Shown: positions 1 through 10,344, counted from the first letter of the stretch. The stretch is DNA of 30,585 bases from Dunaliella salina (GCA_002284615.2 MU069672.1:84543-115127); one strand, 5' to 3'. Notes: generated from the sequence alone by a model not told the origin. Made by a program: numbers and translations.

Positions 1-44
1 AGTGTGCGTTTGAGCACATTTGTGCTTTCTCATCCCCTCCTCAC

Positions 45-1387
45 CTGCGCACGCCGCACCAATCATGACCGCCAGCGTCTTCAGCTCTTCCGCCAGACTG
101 GAGTCATCGGCAGCAGACATCCAGCCTCGGCATAACTCCTTGCAGGCGGGTTGACTCCCAGCCTGTGCACCATGCATGTCACCATTGCTGCTGCCTGCAT
201 GCTGTGGGGCTGGAGGTGCAGATGAGGAGGGGCCGCCGGATGGTGCCGCTGCTGCATTGTCTGTGTGGCTGCCTGAGGTGATAGGGCCATTGCTTGTGGG
301 TTGGGGTTGTGTGCCTGGCTCCTGCTTCACCGTGGGGGCGTCTGCTGCATCCTGTGCTGCCAGGTTATTCTCTCCGTCGATGTCCATGGGGCCTGCGGGG
401 GCCTGCATGCTGGGTGCTGGGCATGCAGTTGATGCTGGCTGAGCTGCTGAAGAGGCTTGCTCCCTGCTGCTGTGTATGTGCGTTGCCACGAGCTCTTTGA
501 ACTGGCTGGGATTAGCGCTGGTGATGCGCGCCCCGCAGCAGCATGTGCCATGCAGCTCCTGGGAGACAGTCACATGAGGCAAGCGGCTGGACCAATCACA
601 CTTGGATTGATGTCTTTACATCAATTGAGAATACTGCAGTTCAAGCATTGCTGTCACTCTCAAAAGAAGGGGGTGGGGGGGCCAACATGCCCAAGTGCAG
701 GTGAGAGGAAAGTGATGCTAGCTACAAACCTATGTATTAGGAAACAGAGCCTCAGATGATGGGATTGCATGCCAAAGGAAATGACCCGCAGGCTTCGTCT
801 GCAGGCATGACTTGCAGCAGTGATCACAGCTGCGTGCCGTTGGCTGCCCGGCAGTGCTGGTAGCCTTGAGGGCAAGCCCTGGCAGCTTCTTACCTTGCCA
901 AAGATCCAACCTGAGCTGTTCACGTGCCTCAGACCCTGGTAAGTGATGGCCAAGCCCGCAGGCTGGTGATTTGGATTGGGGTGCTGGGGCCTGAGCAGGA
1001 CTTTAAACCCTGGTGGCTGCACTTCCAGCTCCACTTGCACATCAATCTGAGAGTGCATCAGAATTGTATGGTAGCAGTCAGGGGCGGAAGAGGCAGCGGG
1101 CTGGGAGGATGGGGCGGCCTGCAAGTTGAGCTGCTTGCACGCGATTCCTGGACCCCACTACCTTGTCCGCCTGGAAATCCAGCACGCCCAGAACCTCATG
1201 AGCTTCCAGCAATAGCTGCGGGTGCAGCGCGCTTCCGGCTGCCGTGTCCAACACCCTGCAAAGAGGAACAGCAGGGGTCCCTCAAAATTGGCGGGACGAC
1301 TCGCCGGATGCTCGGGAACTCTGCTGAAAAAGATCCTGCGCAAGATCATGCAGGGACACTGCACCTGTGTGCTGCGCTCGCTACCAT
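45..1387 (-). CDS. Gene A, 5' part of a multi-exon gene (possible Tify-domain-binding-like nuclear protein)
   Basis: Assembled exons are 1365-1387 (tentative, ATG at 1387), 1162-1255, 894-1118 and 45-558. The gene continues left of the window after a GTGAGG donor at 44-39. All junctions are GT-AG with matching phases (2, 0, 0, then 1), and the last exon is open for 171 codons, which is strong support. Exon 2 gives a Leu/Ala-rich helix-like stretch. Exon 3 encodes about 75 residues ending GWIFGK. Exon 4 begins ELHGTCCCGARITSANPSQF, then has a long Ala/Pro/Ser-rich low-complexity linker, then a helical segment (CKELCRGWMSAADDSSLAEE). The CCC...S..F pattern preceded by a Gly-Trp-Ile strand loosely resembles the Tify-domain-binding domain of plant PHD-finger regulators; this is inference only. 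The low-complexity linker suits a nuclear regulatory protein. I am confident the exons are real, unsure of the first exon, and do not know the function. Confidence 0.6.
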
Positions 1388-2359
1388 GCCTCCTCCCTCC
1401 ACGATCTTCAGGGAGTTGGTTCAGGCGGCCACGGGCTCGGGGCCACCAGTACCCATCACTACAACTATGTAATCACTGATCAGTCATGGCTCTTATCTTT
1501 CTCCACGTAGCAGCGAACGAGCGGATTTTTTGAAACTGCTGATCTGCAACCCAACCCTGCCCAACACTTCATGGGAACTGGACTGAGATAGAATAATTCT
1601 GTACGCACATAGGGTCTACAGAGTTCCGTGAACTCTAAGCAAGCTCCGTTCCTCCAAGGCACAGCAGAGGCAGGGTACAGCCCCCTCTTAAATCGTAGTT
1701 AAATGATAAACAAAGGAAGGAAGCTTCATAGCTTTGCGTCCCCTTTACACCAGAAGAAGGTATGAAGGAAGGCTGACGTGGGTCCAGGGAGGCCTTCTGG
1801 CTCGCCCGCGCATTTGGCACAAATCCGCACACAAATAATTGATCAAGAGGTCAAGGGTGTGAGCAATCCCACTCATGAGCATCAAGACGTTGTTGCTCGT
1901 GGGGTAAAACATGTTGACTCTGGAAGGTGGTCCAGGGTCCGTGCCTGCACAGCGACTTACTTCAACTCAAAGCAACATTATTGGGTTTTCAGTCTATGGA
2001 ACCTCTGACCAGATTTGTGCTCATATCCCCATAAGCTGCATCATAGCCACTGTAGGCAAGTGGTCGGTGTTCCTGACAAACAAGGGTTCACTTGTAGTCG
2101 TCCTGAAGCAACATTGATTGTTCCGATTAAAAGTGTGTAAGGACTGATCCCCGATACCTGTTGAGAAGCAGAGGGGAGCGGAGGCTTCTTGCTAGCTAGG
2201 CTACCTACCTATAGGCTGCCTCCATTAAGGAAAGGACCAAAGTTCCCCCCAATAAATTCTCTTGAGCCGACCCAACAAATTTTCTCAAGCTGACCCCAGG
2301 ACTCAAATCCAAATCCCACGCCCCTGACGCAGCGCAAAAGGTAAGTGTGGCCCACACAT
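1388..2359. other. Intergenic stretch without recognised gene
   Basis: Short open frames on both strands have no recognisable motif, splice-consistent neighbours or repeat relation. It separates gene A from the first retroelement remnant and may contain gene A's promoter, since that gene reads leftward from about 1387. Confidence 0.4.
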
Positions 2360-2690
2360 GAACAACCAGGGGAAGGACTGTGAAGAAGCCAGGCCAAAGA
2401 CTCAGCTCAGGCCTTCCAGCAGCAACACCGCGACATCTATTGCCATCTTTCAAGGCTCAGCGCATAATACCGTCCAAAGTACTTTGCTAGGTGCGGGGGG
2501 GATCATCCGCACCCCTTACATATTGGACCACCTTGAAGAGCTTGGACTTGACAGCTATAGAACCACCAAGTTTGCCTGATCTGAAGCTTTGTGTTCGTCC
2601 TGTCCAGTACACCTACCAATTTGCGAGCCTAGCCTGTTGAGCCCCGGACGTACTCTTGAAGAAAAAGAAGATGCGCAGGGAGGAAAAACT
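2360..2690 (+). pseudogene. Element 1 copy 1: decayed C-terminal end of a non-LTR retrotransposon
   Basis: A frame around 2470-2579 reads LLGAGGIIRTPYILDHLEEL and then LGLDSYRTTKFA before a stop. This matches the LLGVGGxIYTxxTLxxLxxLGLD block just after the nuclease-like motif in better-preserved copies (3841-4395, 10345-11835). The sequence after the stop, to about 2690, can be aligned in shifted frames to the following HAHSVxYAYKLxSTRxAxE block. It is broken by a stop and frameshifts, so it is non-functional. Confidence 0.55.
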
Positions 2691-2825
2691 TTGCCTCTTC
2701 CATTTCCAAATCCTATATAGGGCAGTTATGGAGCCAAGCTTCCTGGCATGCACGAGGAAATAACACCTTCTCCAACTATCTTTGCATCTGAGGTGTACGG
2801 AATCCTTTCCCGCAAAATCATGCTT

Positions 2826-3360
2826 GAATTCAGTTCTCTTCCAAGAAGATCGAAGACTCTCTTTCACGGACCCTCAAAACCCACATCCATACTGCCCTCC
2901 AAAAGTGGGCCCTGGTCACGCAAGAGAAATGGGCCTCCCCACTTGACCACAACCCACAAGTACCAGCACCATTGGAGAGCCCACGCCCAAAACGCTCTGA
3001 CACTCTTTTTGGTGCCCTACATGATTCCCTTTCATCCAGATTCTCAGGTCTTACAGTATACCACCCCATTCATGATGAGGAGGCAATGATCCAATCCTTG
3101 CGGCATGCCACCTACTTCACAAGTCTCAACGCAGAGGCCACTTCTACATTCATGTTGCTCCCCGTATGGGGAAAGGACATGATAACCGACCCCTACTCCA
3201 AACTTGCTCCTGCCTAACCTCACCTCTGCCGCGAACATGAAACCATTCTATGCACCAACCTGCCTCAGTCAAAATACCACTGTCTCAGTACACCTAGGAT
3301 TTACAATTTTTTGCTATTTGGAACAGCTGGAGTCCGTCTGAGCAACCACAACCCGGCTTG
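2826..3360 (+). pseudogene. Unrecognised retroelement-type protein fragment, copy 1
   Basis: One frame is open from about 2828 to 3217. It includes KWALVTQEKWASPLDHNPQV and, near its end, STFMLLPVWGKDMITDPYSK, then an in-frame stop. Recognisable similarity continues in shifted frames to about 3350. A second copy lies on the minus strand at 5340-5662 and shares the F-x-W-G-K-D-M-I-T-x-P-Y-S-K-L block, the CHEL block and a downstream block ending near a WLQG motif. Presence in two decayed copies next to element 1 fragments suggests it belongs to the same or a companion retroelement, perhaps its upstream ORF region. I do not recognise the domain. Confidence 0.45.
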
Positions 3361-3840
3361 GCTACAGGGCCAAGCGAGAGTTGTTCTAGTCAAGCCAAAT
3401 GGAAGCTGAACAGTGTGAGCAGCCAATCTACTCTCAATTTCATAAATGCTGAATGACCGGGTTCAATAAGTGCAAACTTCATCCTTCTGACAAACAACAA
3501 ATCTCCAAGGATGCAAGAACTTCATAATAAATAATCAGGATAGAGACTCTGTTTTCTTAGCCAATCCTATGCTAACCTCATTCCCAAAGTCGCCGACTGG
3601 AGGACATGTGAAAAAACAAATGGCAGCTGCCATGTCCAGAATGGCAAGCATGGCATTAATTGAGGCAGGCATCTACTGCCACCGCCTGGCAGAAAAACTC
3701 TTTTGAATTCTATGGTGCAGGTGTTGCTAAACCATATGTTGAGAATTGGCAGCAAGCATTGCCTTCGATAGCCTCATAGCCTCACCTCCTCCATCGAATA
3801 CGTTAACAGCTTCCTTACCCTGAGAAGCACTTCTTCATCT
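3361..3840. other. Spacer with no recognised gene
   Basis: AT-rich, with short frames only. It separates the unrecognised protein fragment from element 1 copy 2, and no clear repeat structure was noticed. Confidence 0.35.
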
Positions 3841-4395
3841 TGCCCCCTCCCAGGCTGCCATCATTTGGACAGCACACTACACATGCTCTCAGGCTGCCAA
3901 AACCATATCATCGCCAACATGAAAACTAAGCGTCATAACATTGCGGGCAAAATGATTACAGAAGCCCCCAGTAAATGTCCTGTAGGGGCAGGCCTAGTTT
4001 ATACAGACGTCATCTTTCTAGAGCCTCAGCTCAGGTCACCCTCCATACTATCCTGTTAGGTGTGGGAGGAGTCATCTACACCCCGCACACATTAGGGCCT
4101 CTTAAGGAGCTTGGTCTTGACACTTTCAAGGCCACCAAGCTTGCTCGGAAGCTTCATGCTCATTCTGTCCTGTATGCTTACAAACTTGCTAGCACCAGAC
4201 GCGCTCTTGAGAAAAACTCTTTCAACTTTCAACAAGGTCAGGCACGGGCTACTGCCAGTAACCCACCTGATCCCCACTGACTTCTTGCTTCTGCTTTTTC
4301 TTGGTGAAGCGGATACACGGTGCCTCGGCCCTAGGTATCCTCTTTTCCTTAATTGATGTGGGGAGTGTTTTCACTGCCTGCGTAGTTTTTCTTTA
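3841..4395 (+). mobile_element. Element 1 copy 2: 3' end with zinc motif, C-terminal block and 3' hairpin
   Basis: From 3841 the frame reads a zinc-binding motif CPLPGCHHLDSTLHMLSGC (C-x4-C ... H-x4-C). After an internal deletion that removes the nuclease-like region, an open frame gives the C-terminal block LLGVGGVIYTPHTLGPLKEL and ends ...SNPPDPH-stop at 4278-4280. The 3' UTR includes the family hairpin at 4358-4381 followed by a T-rich run. The same SNPPDPH terminus is found at 11682 and nearly so at 5030 and 21394, which defines the family. 5'-truncation and internal deletion show it is a dead copy. Confidence 0.7.
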
Positions 4396-4399
4396 TACA

Positions 4400-5155
4400 G
4401 ACAAAGGAAGCGAATGCAAGTTTGCCCAACTCAACTCCAACTTTTTACACATACCTCAAATAGAACTCTACCTGCTTGCTTCTTCCCTCGTAACCTTCCA
4501 GAGAGGAAAAGATTCAACTCCAGTCGATTAGATGCTGTTTTGATCACCCCTTTTAATGCCAAACATGGTTCAAACGGTGTTTCTCCTACCCATTCCCATC
4601 ACCGTTTGCGCAGCTCCTCGCGCAGGACCACCAGAACTAGCCGCATGAGGCAACCCCATGAACTTTATGCAAATGAACGCCATGTGCACCTAATAAAAAG
4701 CAAGTTCTGTGAAGACACATGGCCAGAGCATCAGTTGAATGCAGCAAAGCAGCAACATGCAGACCTTTGTTAACTTATTTACGCTATAGCTGTTACAATT
4801 CGTTCTGCTGGGTGTAGGTGGCACCATTTGCACTGAGCATATCCTGAAGCAATTCGAACAACTAGGATTGGATCACCAGCATGCCACGAAGCTTGCTCAA
4901 CAACTTCATGCCCATTCTGTTCAATATGCCCACAAACTAATCTCCACACGCTGCGCTATTGAAAACAAGAATACTTCCCACAGCCAGGTTCTAGAGCCAG
5001 GTGCTTCTAGTGACCCTCCAGGTCCACATTAGCTTCCTCTTTTTCATACCTCGTGGCGGAGGGGGCACATGGCTCTTTTTGAGCCAATGTGTCTCCTTTT
5101 CCTTAATCAGTGTAGGGAGAGTTTCTCTGCCTACGTAGTTTTTTTTCTTTTTTCT
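4400..5155 (+). mobile_element. Element 1 copy 3: nuclease-like domain, C-terminal block, 3' UTR
   Basis: It follows directly on copy 2's tail, so one copy probably inserted next to or into the other. The frame 4414-4773 carries LPACFFPRNLPERKRFNSSR then LDAVLITPF, and later HVHLIKSKFCEDTWPEHQL. These correspond to the RPDALFV ... HLVELKFC nuclease-like signature of the 10345-11835 copy, but the ExK acid is changed (IKSK), so the site looks inactive here. A frameshifted segment from about 4790 encodes the LLGVGGTICTEHILKQFEQL block and ends SDPPGPH-stop near 5030. The 3' UTR contains the hairpin at 5112-5134 and a poly-T/pyrimidine tail. Confidence 0.7.
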
Positions 5156-5339
5156 ATAGCACTGGATTGGCTGGGCACAAAGTCTGTATCTCGGACAGTC
5201 ATGTGTGGATTTTTAGGGTGTTTGGAGGCGTGTTGTTTGTCAATGGCAGGTGTTCCAATTTATTGAAACCTGGCATGTGAGCATGCATGAGATTTAGGAC
5301 AGGGTGGCTGCTGACATTCGTCAGCTTCCACTCTGTGGC

Positions 5340-5662
5340 TTCATTCAAATCTCCTTTTAGGCCCTGCAGCCAGTCTATGTTATGGTTGATGAGATGGATT
5401 CGAGCTGCAGTGTTCCAAACAGCAAAGATACGAAGGTCCCTGGTATGTTTACGTAAAAGTGTCTTTTAATTAAGGCAGGATTGAGGGGCACTGTAACTAA
5501 GTTTTTCACGAAGTGTGGTTCCAAGTTCGTGACAGAAGTGGGGTAGGCAGTTAAAAGTTTGGAATATGGATTGGTTATCATGTCCTTTCCCCAAGCAGGA
5601 AAGAACATGAATGTAGCAGTGGCCTCTGTGTTGATAATGGCAGAGTAAAATCCAGCGTGCAT
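5340..5662 (-). pseudogene. Unrecognised retroelement-type protein fragment, copy 2
   Basis: Minus-strand counterpart of the fragment at 2826-3360. It contains TATFMFFPAWGKDMITNPYS, then (with a frameshift) an AYPHFCHELGTTL segment, and further along a WNTAARIHLINHNIDWLQG segment. Stops and frameshifts interrupt it. Comparing the two copies suggests a longer ancestral protein. Its opposite orientation to the surrounding element 1 copies argues for independent insertion. Confidence 0.45.
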
Positions 5663-5814
5663 TAAGGAAAAACCCAGCAGTCAGCCTGAGCTGAGCGCTG
5701 AAACTGAGAGTGAGTCCCACCACCTGAGAGACATGTATCCCAGAGTAGTAAGTCCCACCACCCAAGAGACGTGTATCCCACAGTATCCACCTTATTGACC
5801 CATTTGGAATTTTT

Positions 5815-6060
5815 GGTGTGCACAGGCACCAAGCCCAAACAATCTCTTCTGACTGCAGAAAACGAACACAAAACATTATCGTGCACACACCGCAGTAACA
5901 GAGTCGCCTTCCACACCATTCTGATTGGAGGTTGCCAAAATTTTTACAGGCCGCCGGCATACGTAATTGATCCCCTAGGCAAAGTAGGTTCACAACCGAA
6001 GACAAGGCCCAAATTGCAACCAAACTCTGCTACCATGCTGTCAAGACATTAATAAAAAAT
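5815..6060 (+). pseudogene. Element 1 copy 4: short decayed C-terminal fragment
   Basis: A frame including VAFHTILIGG then NFYRPPAYVIDPLGKVG aligns with the TLHIILIGVGGTFYNDYTIT block of the 10345-11835 copy. Upstream residues around KRTQNIIV fit the HSHIINRL segment. Both ends are lost and the frame breaks; no 3' hairpin follows. Confidence 0.5.
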
Positions 6061-6099
6061 TAACAGCACCAAACATGCCATCAAAATCTGCAACTTCAG

Positions 6100-6170
6100 C
6101 AATTGGGGAAAAGAAAAGTCAAAAGAAAGAGGAGTCTATGCAGGCCTGAGGCCGCGTGCAAGAAGGAGAG
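6100..6170 (-). repeat. Type-2 retroelement 3' tail, inverted copy
   Basis: The A-rich start followed by TCTATGCAGGCCTGAGGCCGC is the reverse complement of the tail found on the plus strand at 11740-11835 (GCGGCCTTTGGCTTGCACAG before a T-rich run). Related minus-strand copies are at 6610-6690 and 13085-13190. Confidence 0.45.
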
Positions 6171-6429
6171 CAATGGGGGATTGGGGGTGGAGGCTATGGG
6201 ACGGGCTGCATGCTGCCGGGCCCGCATTTGCTTGGTTGCTCATAGCTTGCCTCAGTTAGTGCCACAGTGTTGGCGCGACTGCTGGGTCTTTCCTTAATGC
6301 ATGCTGGTTGTGCCCAGAATAGATTTCTTTCTTTCTTTCCTTCCTGTGCGGCCTGTTTTGGGCACCAGGCCTTGTATCTTCAGATTTGACCTGTATCAGG
6401 TGGAAATAAGGAGGACTACGCTTTGTTCA

Positions 6430-6595
6430 TCAACAAGGCCACGGGGTACTGCTAGTTATCCTTCCTCCTGATCCCTTTTTCCTATTTCTTTTCCTCTTGG
6501 TGGAGAAGGTTTAGGGTGCCTTGGCCCTAGGTATCCCATCTTCTTTTGTTGATGTGGGGATTGTTTGCTCTGCCTGGTAATTTTCTTTTTTCATC
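6430..6595 (+). repeat. Element 1 3' UTR-only copy (close to copy 2 subtype)
   Basis: It matches 4230-4395 from the segment before the stop codon (CAACAAGG...CTACTG/CTGCTAG) through GCCTTGGCCCTAGGTATCC to the hairpin region at 6554-6577 and the T-rich end. Here the hairpin is degenerate. Confidence 0.55.
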
Positions 6596-6609
6596 ATACG
6601 TGGAGCAGC

Positions 6610-6690
6610 TTGAGAGCATGAAAAAGAAAGAAAAAAAGAAAAGTCTATGCAGGCCTGAGGAAGCGTGCCTAAAGGGGAGGTCACTTAACT
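6610..6690 (-). repeat. Type-2 retroelement 3' tail, inverted copy
   Basis: It repeats the AAAAGTCTATGCAGGCCTGA block seen at 6120-6160, preceded by an A-rich run, which is the T-rich tail on the opposite strand. Confidence 0.4.
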
Positions 6691-6859
6691 AAAAAGCTAG
6701 AGACCATGCATGTTTTGGTTTTTCAGTTTTTACTTAGACCCGAGGACATGGCAATGTCCCATCAGGGTCTTCGCTAAAGGGAAGACAGACTCTTGAAAGA
6801 GATGTCAGACTCCTGAAGGAAGGAAGGAACGGCAGGAGAGAACACAAATAAAGAAATAT

Positions 6860-7080
6860 GCTTACAAACTAGTCACCACGCGCCACGCTATTGAAAAAAG
6901 AATACTTCCCACAGCCAGGTTCTAGAGCCAGGTGCTTCTAGTAACCCTCCAAATCCACATTAGCATTCTCTTTTCCATACCTTGTGGTGGAGGGGGCACA
7001 CGGCTCTTTTTTGAGCCTATGTGTCTCCTCTGCCTAAATTGATGTAGGGAGAGTTTCTCTGCCTACGTAGTTTTCTTTCA
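6860..7080 (+). mobile_element. Element 1 copy 5: last codons plus 3' UTR
   Basis: It starts within the YAYKLxSTRxAIE block, continues through CAGGTTCTAGAGCCAGGTGC and ends SNPPNPH-stop near 6963. The 3' UTR is very similar to that of copy 3, with an intact hairpin at 7044-7066 and a short pyrimidine tail. It is a severely 5'-truncated insertion of about 220 bp. Confidence 0.7.
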
Positions 7081-7400
7081 AGAGGGGAGAGGTCCTCCCC
7101 ACGGCTGGACCCCCCCCTGCTTAGGCAAATGAGGATCATTAACGTTTGCGACAGCATATCCTGCCTGTACCTGCACCGTTCCAGGACCTAAAAATGCGTT
7201 GTATATCTTATAATGAGCTTTGATTTTAGGTGCTGAGAGGGCGCCATGAGGTGCAGTGTGTGGCCAGCAGCAACGAGATGAAGCATGAGAAATCAGGGAA
7301 GCAGATGTCCACCTACAAATCAGTGTGCCATTTTCTAGCCAGGCCACCGATTGACCCCATTTAAGCTTTGTTAAGTGCATCTTGGTTCCCCTAAACCCTG
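7080..7400. repeat. Dispersed repeat R1, copy 1
   Basis: It shares GTCCTCCC(C)ACGGCTGG, TTAGGCAAA, GCATATC, GTGCAGTGTGTGGCC and a closing CCCCATTTAAG/CCCCAGTTAAG block with 19824-20130 in the same order and orientation. No coding capacity is evident. It could be a non-autonomous element. Confidence 0.5.
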
Positions 7401-7856
7401 TGCCAAGTTGGGGACGGAATTTTGCAAGCAGGAGCAATTTGGAGAGCAAAATCTGCAAAAAGGGGCCAAAAAAGGGCGGAAAACTGCACCTTAGAGCACA
7501 ATTTGCACCCTAGCTCCGCCGTGCATGGCCAAATCCCAACCAAATTTAAACCAGGGTTGAGGAAAACCAAGATTCATCTGATGAAACAAAAATGGGGCCA
7601 ATTGGTGGCCTGTCTGGAAATTGGCAAACTGATTTGTAGGTGGACAAGTGCAATTTTTCCATGAGTCCACCTACAAATCTGTACACAGTTTTCCAGCCAG
7701 GCCACCAATTGGCCTCATTCAAATTTTGTTAGTTGCGTATTGGTCTTCCTCAACTCTGTGCCAAGTTGGGGATGCAAATTTGGAAGCAGGAGCAAGTTGG
7801 AGAGCAAAATGTGCAAAAAAAGGCCAAAAAATCAAAAAATGCCGAAAAACTGCACC
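7308..7856. repeat. Forward-reverse-forward repeat cluster with long hairpin
   Basis: A ~95-bp segment starting GTCCACCTACAAATC occurs at 7308-7402 forward, 7551-7645 reversed and 7665-7762 forward. The last two form an imperfect inverted repeat around a 19-nt spacer (7646-7664). The forward copies extend further: 7402-7494 and 7762-7856 also match (GTGCCAAGTTGGGGA, GGAGAGCAAAAT, AAAACTGCACC). Confidence 0.65.
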
Positions 7857-8215
7857 AAATTTCCATTCCAGATCATCAACCACTTCACCACATTGGCTGA
7901 TTTTTAGTGATTTAGGGTCCTTGTTATAAATAATATCATTGGAAAAAAAATGGAAAGACCCAGTGGTTGGTCAGATACACAATTTCAGCCGTTTCCCTAA
8001 GAGAAATTGTAGCACAGGGGGTGCCAAAAAGGTCAATTTTCAACCTGTCCAGATTCTGAATATGCAGAGCGTTTGAATCATCTTTAAAAGTAATGAATAT
8101 TAAATGTTTTGGAGTAAAAAATGGTCCTGGGGTGGAGCTGTGGGCCATTTTAGGGTGATCTGAGGCCAAGAGAGTGATCTGGGGTCCTCCGCTTCTTGTC
8201 ATTTTTTTTGAAATG
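7857..8215. repeat. Dispersed repeat R2, copy 1
   Basis: It matches 17100-17500 in the same orientation. Shared blocks include AGAAATTG(T/C)AGCACAGGGGG, TTTTAGGGTGATCTGAGGCC and GAGAGTGA(T/C)CTGGGGTC. No ORF is conserved between copies, so it is a non-coding dispersed element. Confidence 0.6.
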
Positions 8216-8889
8216 TAATACTTTTCTAAATAAAGGTGATTGGTATACTTAGATTTCGGGAAGAAAGACGATAAAGAGCATGAATTGCTTTATGATCCTG
8301 TAAGGGGGGGTCCAGCCGCGGGGAGGACCGAGAGGGCTCATGCAAAAGTTCACACTGTGAATCACAGCTACAAACAAAGAGGGATGGCGATTATGGGATA
8401 ATTTGCAGGAGGATAAGGATGACGGCTTAAACATGCGGATGTGGTCAAGGCGCAAGGCTTGCCCCCCTTGGTGGCAAGACGGAAAGTTTTGTTTCTCTGA
8501 ACCTCCTCTGATTGCAGGGGGATCCCCTCCGATTGGCTCTGATCCAGCCTCATAGGAAGTGTCTGATTCAGACAAATAGCCAGACATCCATTATTTGGTC
8601 CTATTTCAAACTCTACGAACCTTACCAAATGTCTCCAATCAAACCCACTTCAGACACCCCACACATCTGCAAGCGACAAAGATAGGAATGAAACCCGGGA
8701 CCTTCTGCTTTCAACAACCAATGAATAAACAGAAAGTTCATGTGCACTCTTGGAAATTGAAAAATATAGATGACAATGATTATTGCTTACCCTGTACACA
8801 ATGAGGACATCAATGGGCTGTGCATGTGCAGGATGAGCCAAAAGGTCTTGCAATATGTTTCCTCACCATCAACAGTGGCAGGTGAAGAA
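8216..8889. other. Unannotated stretch
   Basis: No gene recognised. The 8520-8590 part already contains the TCTGATTCAGA-type motif that dominates the next block, and 8670-8720 carries a weak tRNA T-arm-like sequence on the minus strand that I do not call. Confidence 0.3.
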
Positions 8890-9720
8890 ACACCCCATCT
8901 GTTCCATCACAGACTTAGCACCCTCTGAACCAGAGCCGCTTCAGAAGGTAGTTCTGAAACAGATGGGTGTTTCTTCATCCGAATAGTTGTAAAGTACTTT
9001 GCATGGGAACCTAGATGAATTGGCCTGATTCTGAGAAAATGGACTCTGATACAGAGGCAGTTCAGACATTGTGTGGAAAGGCAGTTGGGGCAAAGTCTGA
9101 ATCAGACAAACTTTACTCTGATTCAGACCCTCTTCAGAGCCCTTTTCGTCTGATCTTCCATTCCAACCAAGACAGGTGTCTGATTTAGACAAACAGGCTG
9201 ACCCCCAATTAGACCCCTTTTTCTCTGATTCAGACCCTCTGACCCTTAGCCCTCCTTGACTGTTCATTCACTGAATGTCTCTGATTCAGACCCTCTTCAA
9301 AGCCTTTCAGGTCTGCTCAGCTCTCATCCAGACCCCATCCAGAGATTTTTCCTTCTTTTTTCATGATAAGACAGGTGTCAAGTTTAGACTCACTCTGATT
9401 CATAGCGCCTTCAGAGGGGCCATCACAAGGCAGATGGGAACTTAGATGAATTGGTCTGACTCTGAGAAATTGAACACTGGTTCAGAGGCAGTTCAGACAT
9501 CGTATGAATAGGCAGATGGGGCCAAGTCAATGCTAGTCTGAACCAGCTTTATTCTGATTCAGAACATCATATATGCATGCATCAGAGGCTCTCAGTGATG
9601 CTATACAGCGGCAGCCTCTGAAGCAGACCACCTTCCCTCTGATTCAGATTCCAATCAGAGGCACCCTCTGAATCAGACCCTCTGCAGATCAATCAAAACT
9701 GGAATCAGAGGAACCAAACC
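8890..9720. repeat. Degenerate array of TCTGATTCAGA-type palindromic motifs
   Basis: More than fifteen occurrences of CTCTGATTCAGACCCTCT, TCAGAGGC, TCTGAATCAGAC and close variants are spread irregularly. The core TCTGAWTCAGA is self-complementary. Longer blocks also repeat: ATGAATTGG(C/T)CTGA and GAGGCAGTTCAGACAT each occur at about 9015-9070 and 9440-9500. There is no conserved reading frame. Confidence 0.6.
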
Positions 9721-9884
9721 TTTCCGAGTGTCCCTGTGTGGTGGGAGGAAGCTGAGTTGCGAGCCCCATTTGGGGGCAGGGCCCAGAGGAGATTGAGAGC
9801 CAGATCGGAGGGCCTCAAGTGCAAGGACCTCACCCTAAAAGGCTCTCCAATCTGAGCTACCATCTAAAACGATATTTAAATCCC

Positions 9885-9908
9885 CCNCCCCCCCCCCCAC
9901 CACCACCA
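9885..9908. repeat. Poly-C tract with one ambiguous base
   Basis: A homopolymeric C run with one N at 9886, followed by ACC triplets. The N is probably a base-calling problem in the homopolymer. Confidence 0.7.
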
Positions 9909-10169
9909 CTCTGAGGGCCTCCCCTTGCATGCACTGCACTCATGCAATCGTGGCCTCAAGAGCATTGAAAAACTCACTTGTCCACGTCCGGCTAGCATGT
10001 CTAACAGCCATCAAGTTATTTATTTCTTTGCATTTGCAAGCTGTAATGAAATGGGGAATTACAGATGTAAGCACAAATAAAGCCTCTTGTGCCCTGCGCT
10101 TGAGAAAGCTGAGTGCGCTGAGCCCATGGTCGGGGGGGGTCTGGGGAGCTGAGCGCCCAGGCTTCTACA

Positions 10170-10344
10170 ATGGCAGCTAACTACAGCAATGACCAGCATT
10201 GCAGCTCCTACACTAGGGATAACTTTGGTTGGTTTTTGAGGAGGCTGCAGCATGAAGAGGAGTGGGCCTTCTTCATGCGCAGCGGCGGCAACGCTCAGGA
10301 TCCCAGCGGCAAAACCAATATGCTGCAGTGTTCGTCTCAGCACC
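10170..10344 (+). CDS. Possible orphan coding exon cut by a retroelement insertion
   Basis: From ATG at 10170 the frame reads MAANYSNDQHCSSYTRDNFG, then WFLRRLQHEEEWAFFMRSGG, and stays open until it enters element 1 sequence near 10345. Composition (Arg/Glu/aromatic mix, G/C-rich third positions around 10250-10310) is more gene-like than the flanks. I recognise no domain and found no splice-linked partner. It may be the start of a host gene destroyed by the insertion, or chance. Confidence 0.25.

Noticed and set aside
8670..8720. Minus-strand tRNA T-arm-like sequence (GGGTTTCATTCC)
   Set aside because: Does not fit the B-box consensus well and has no other tRNA parts.
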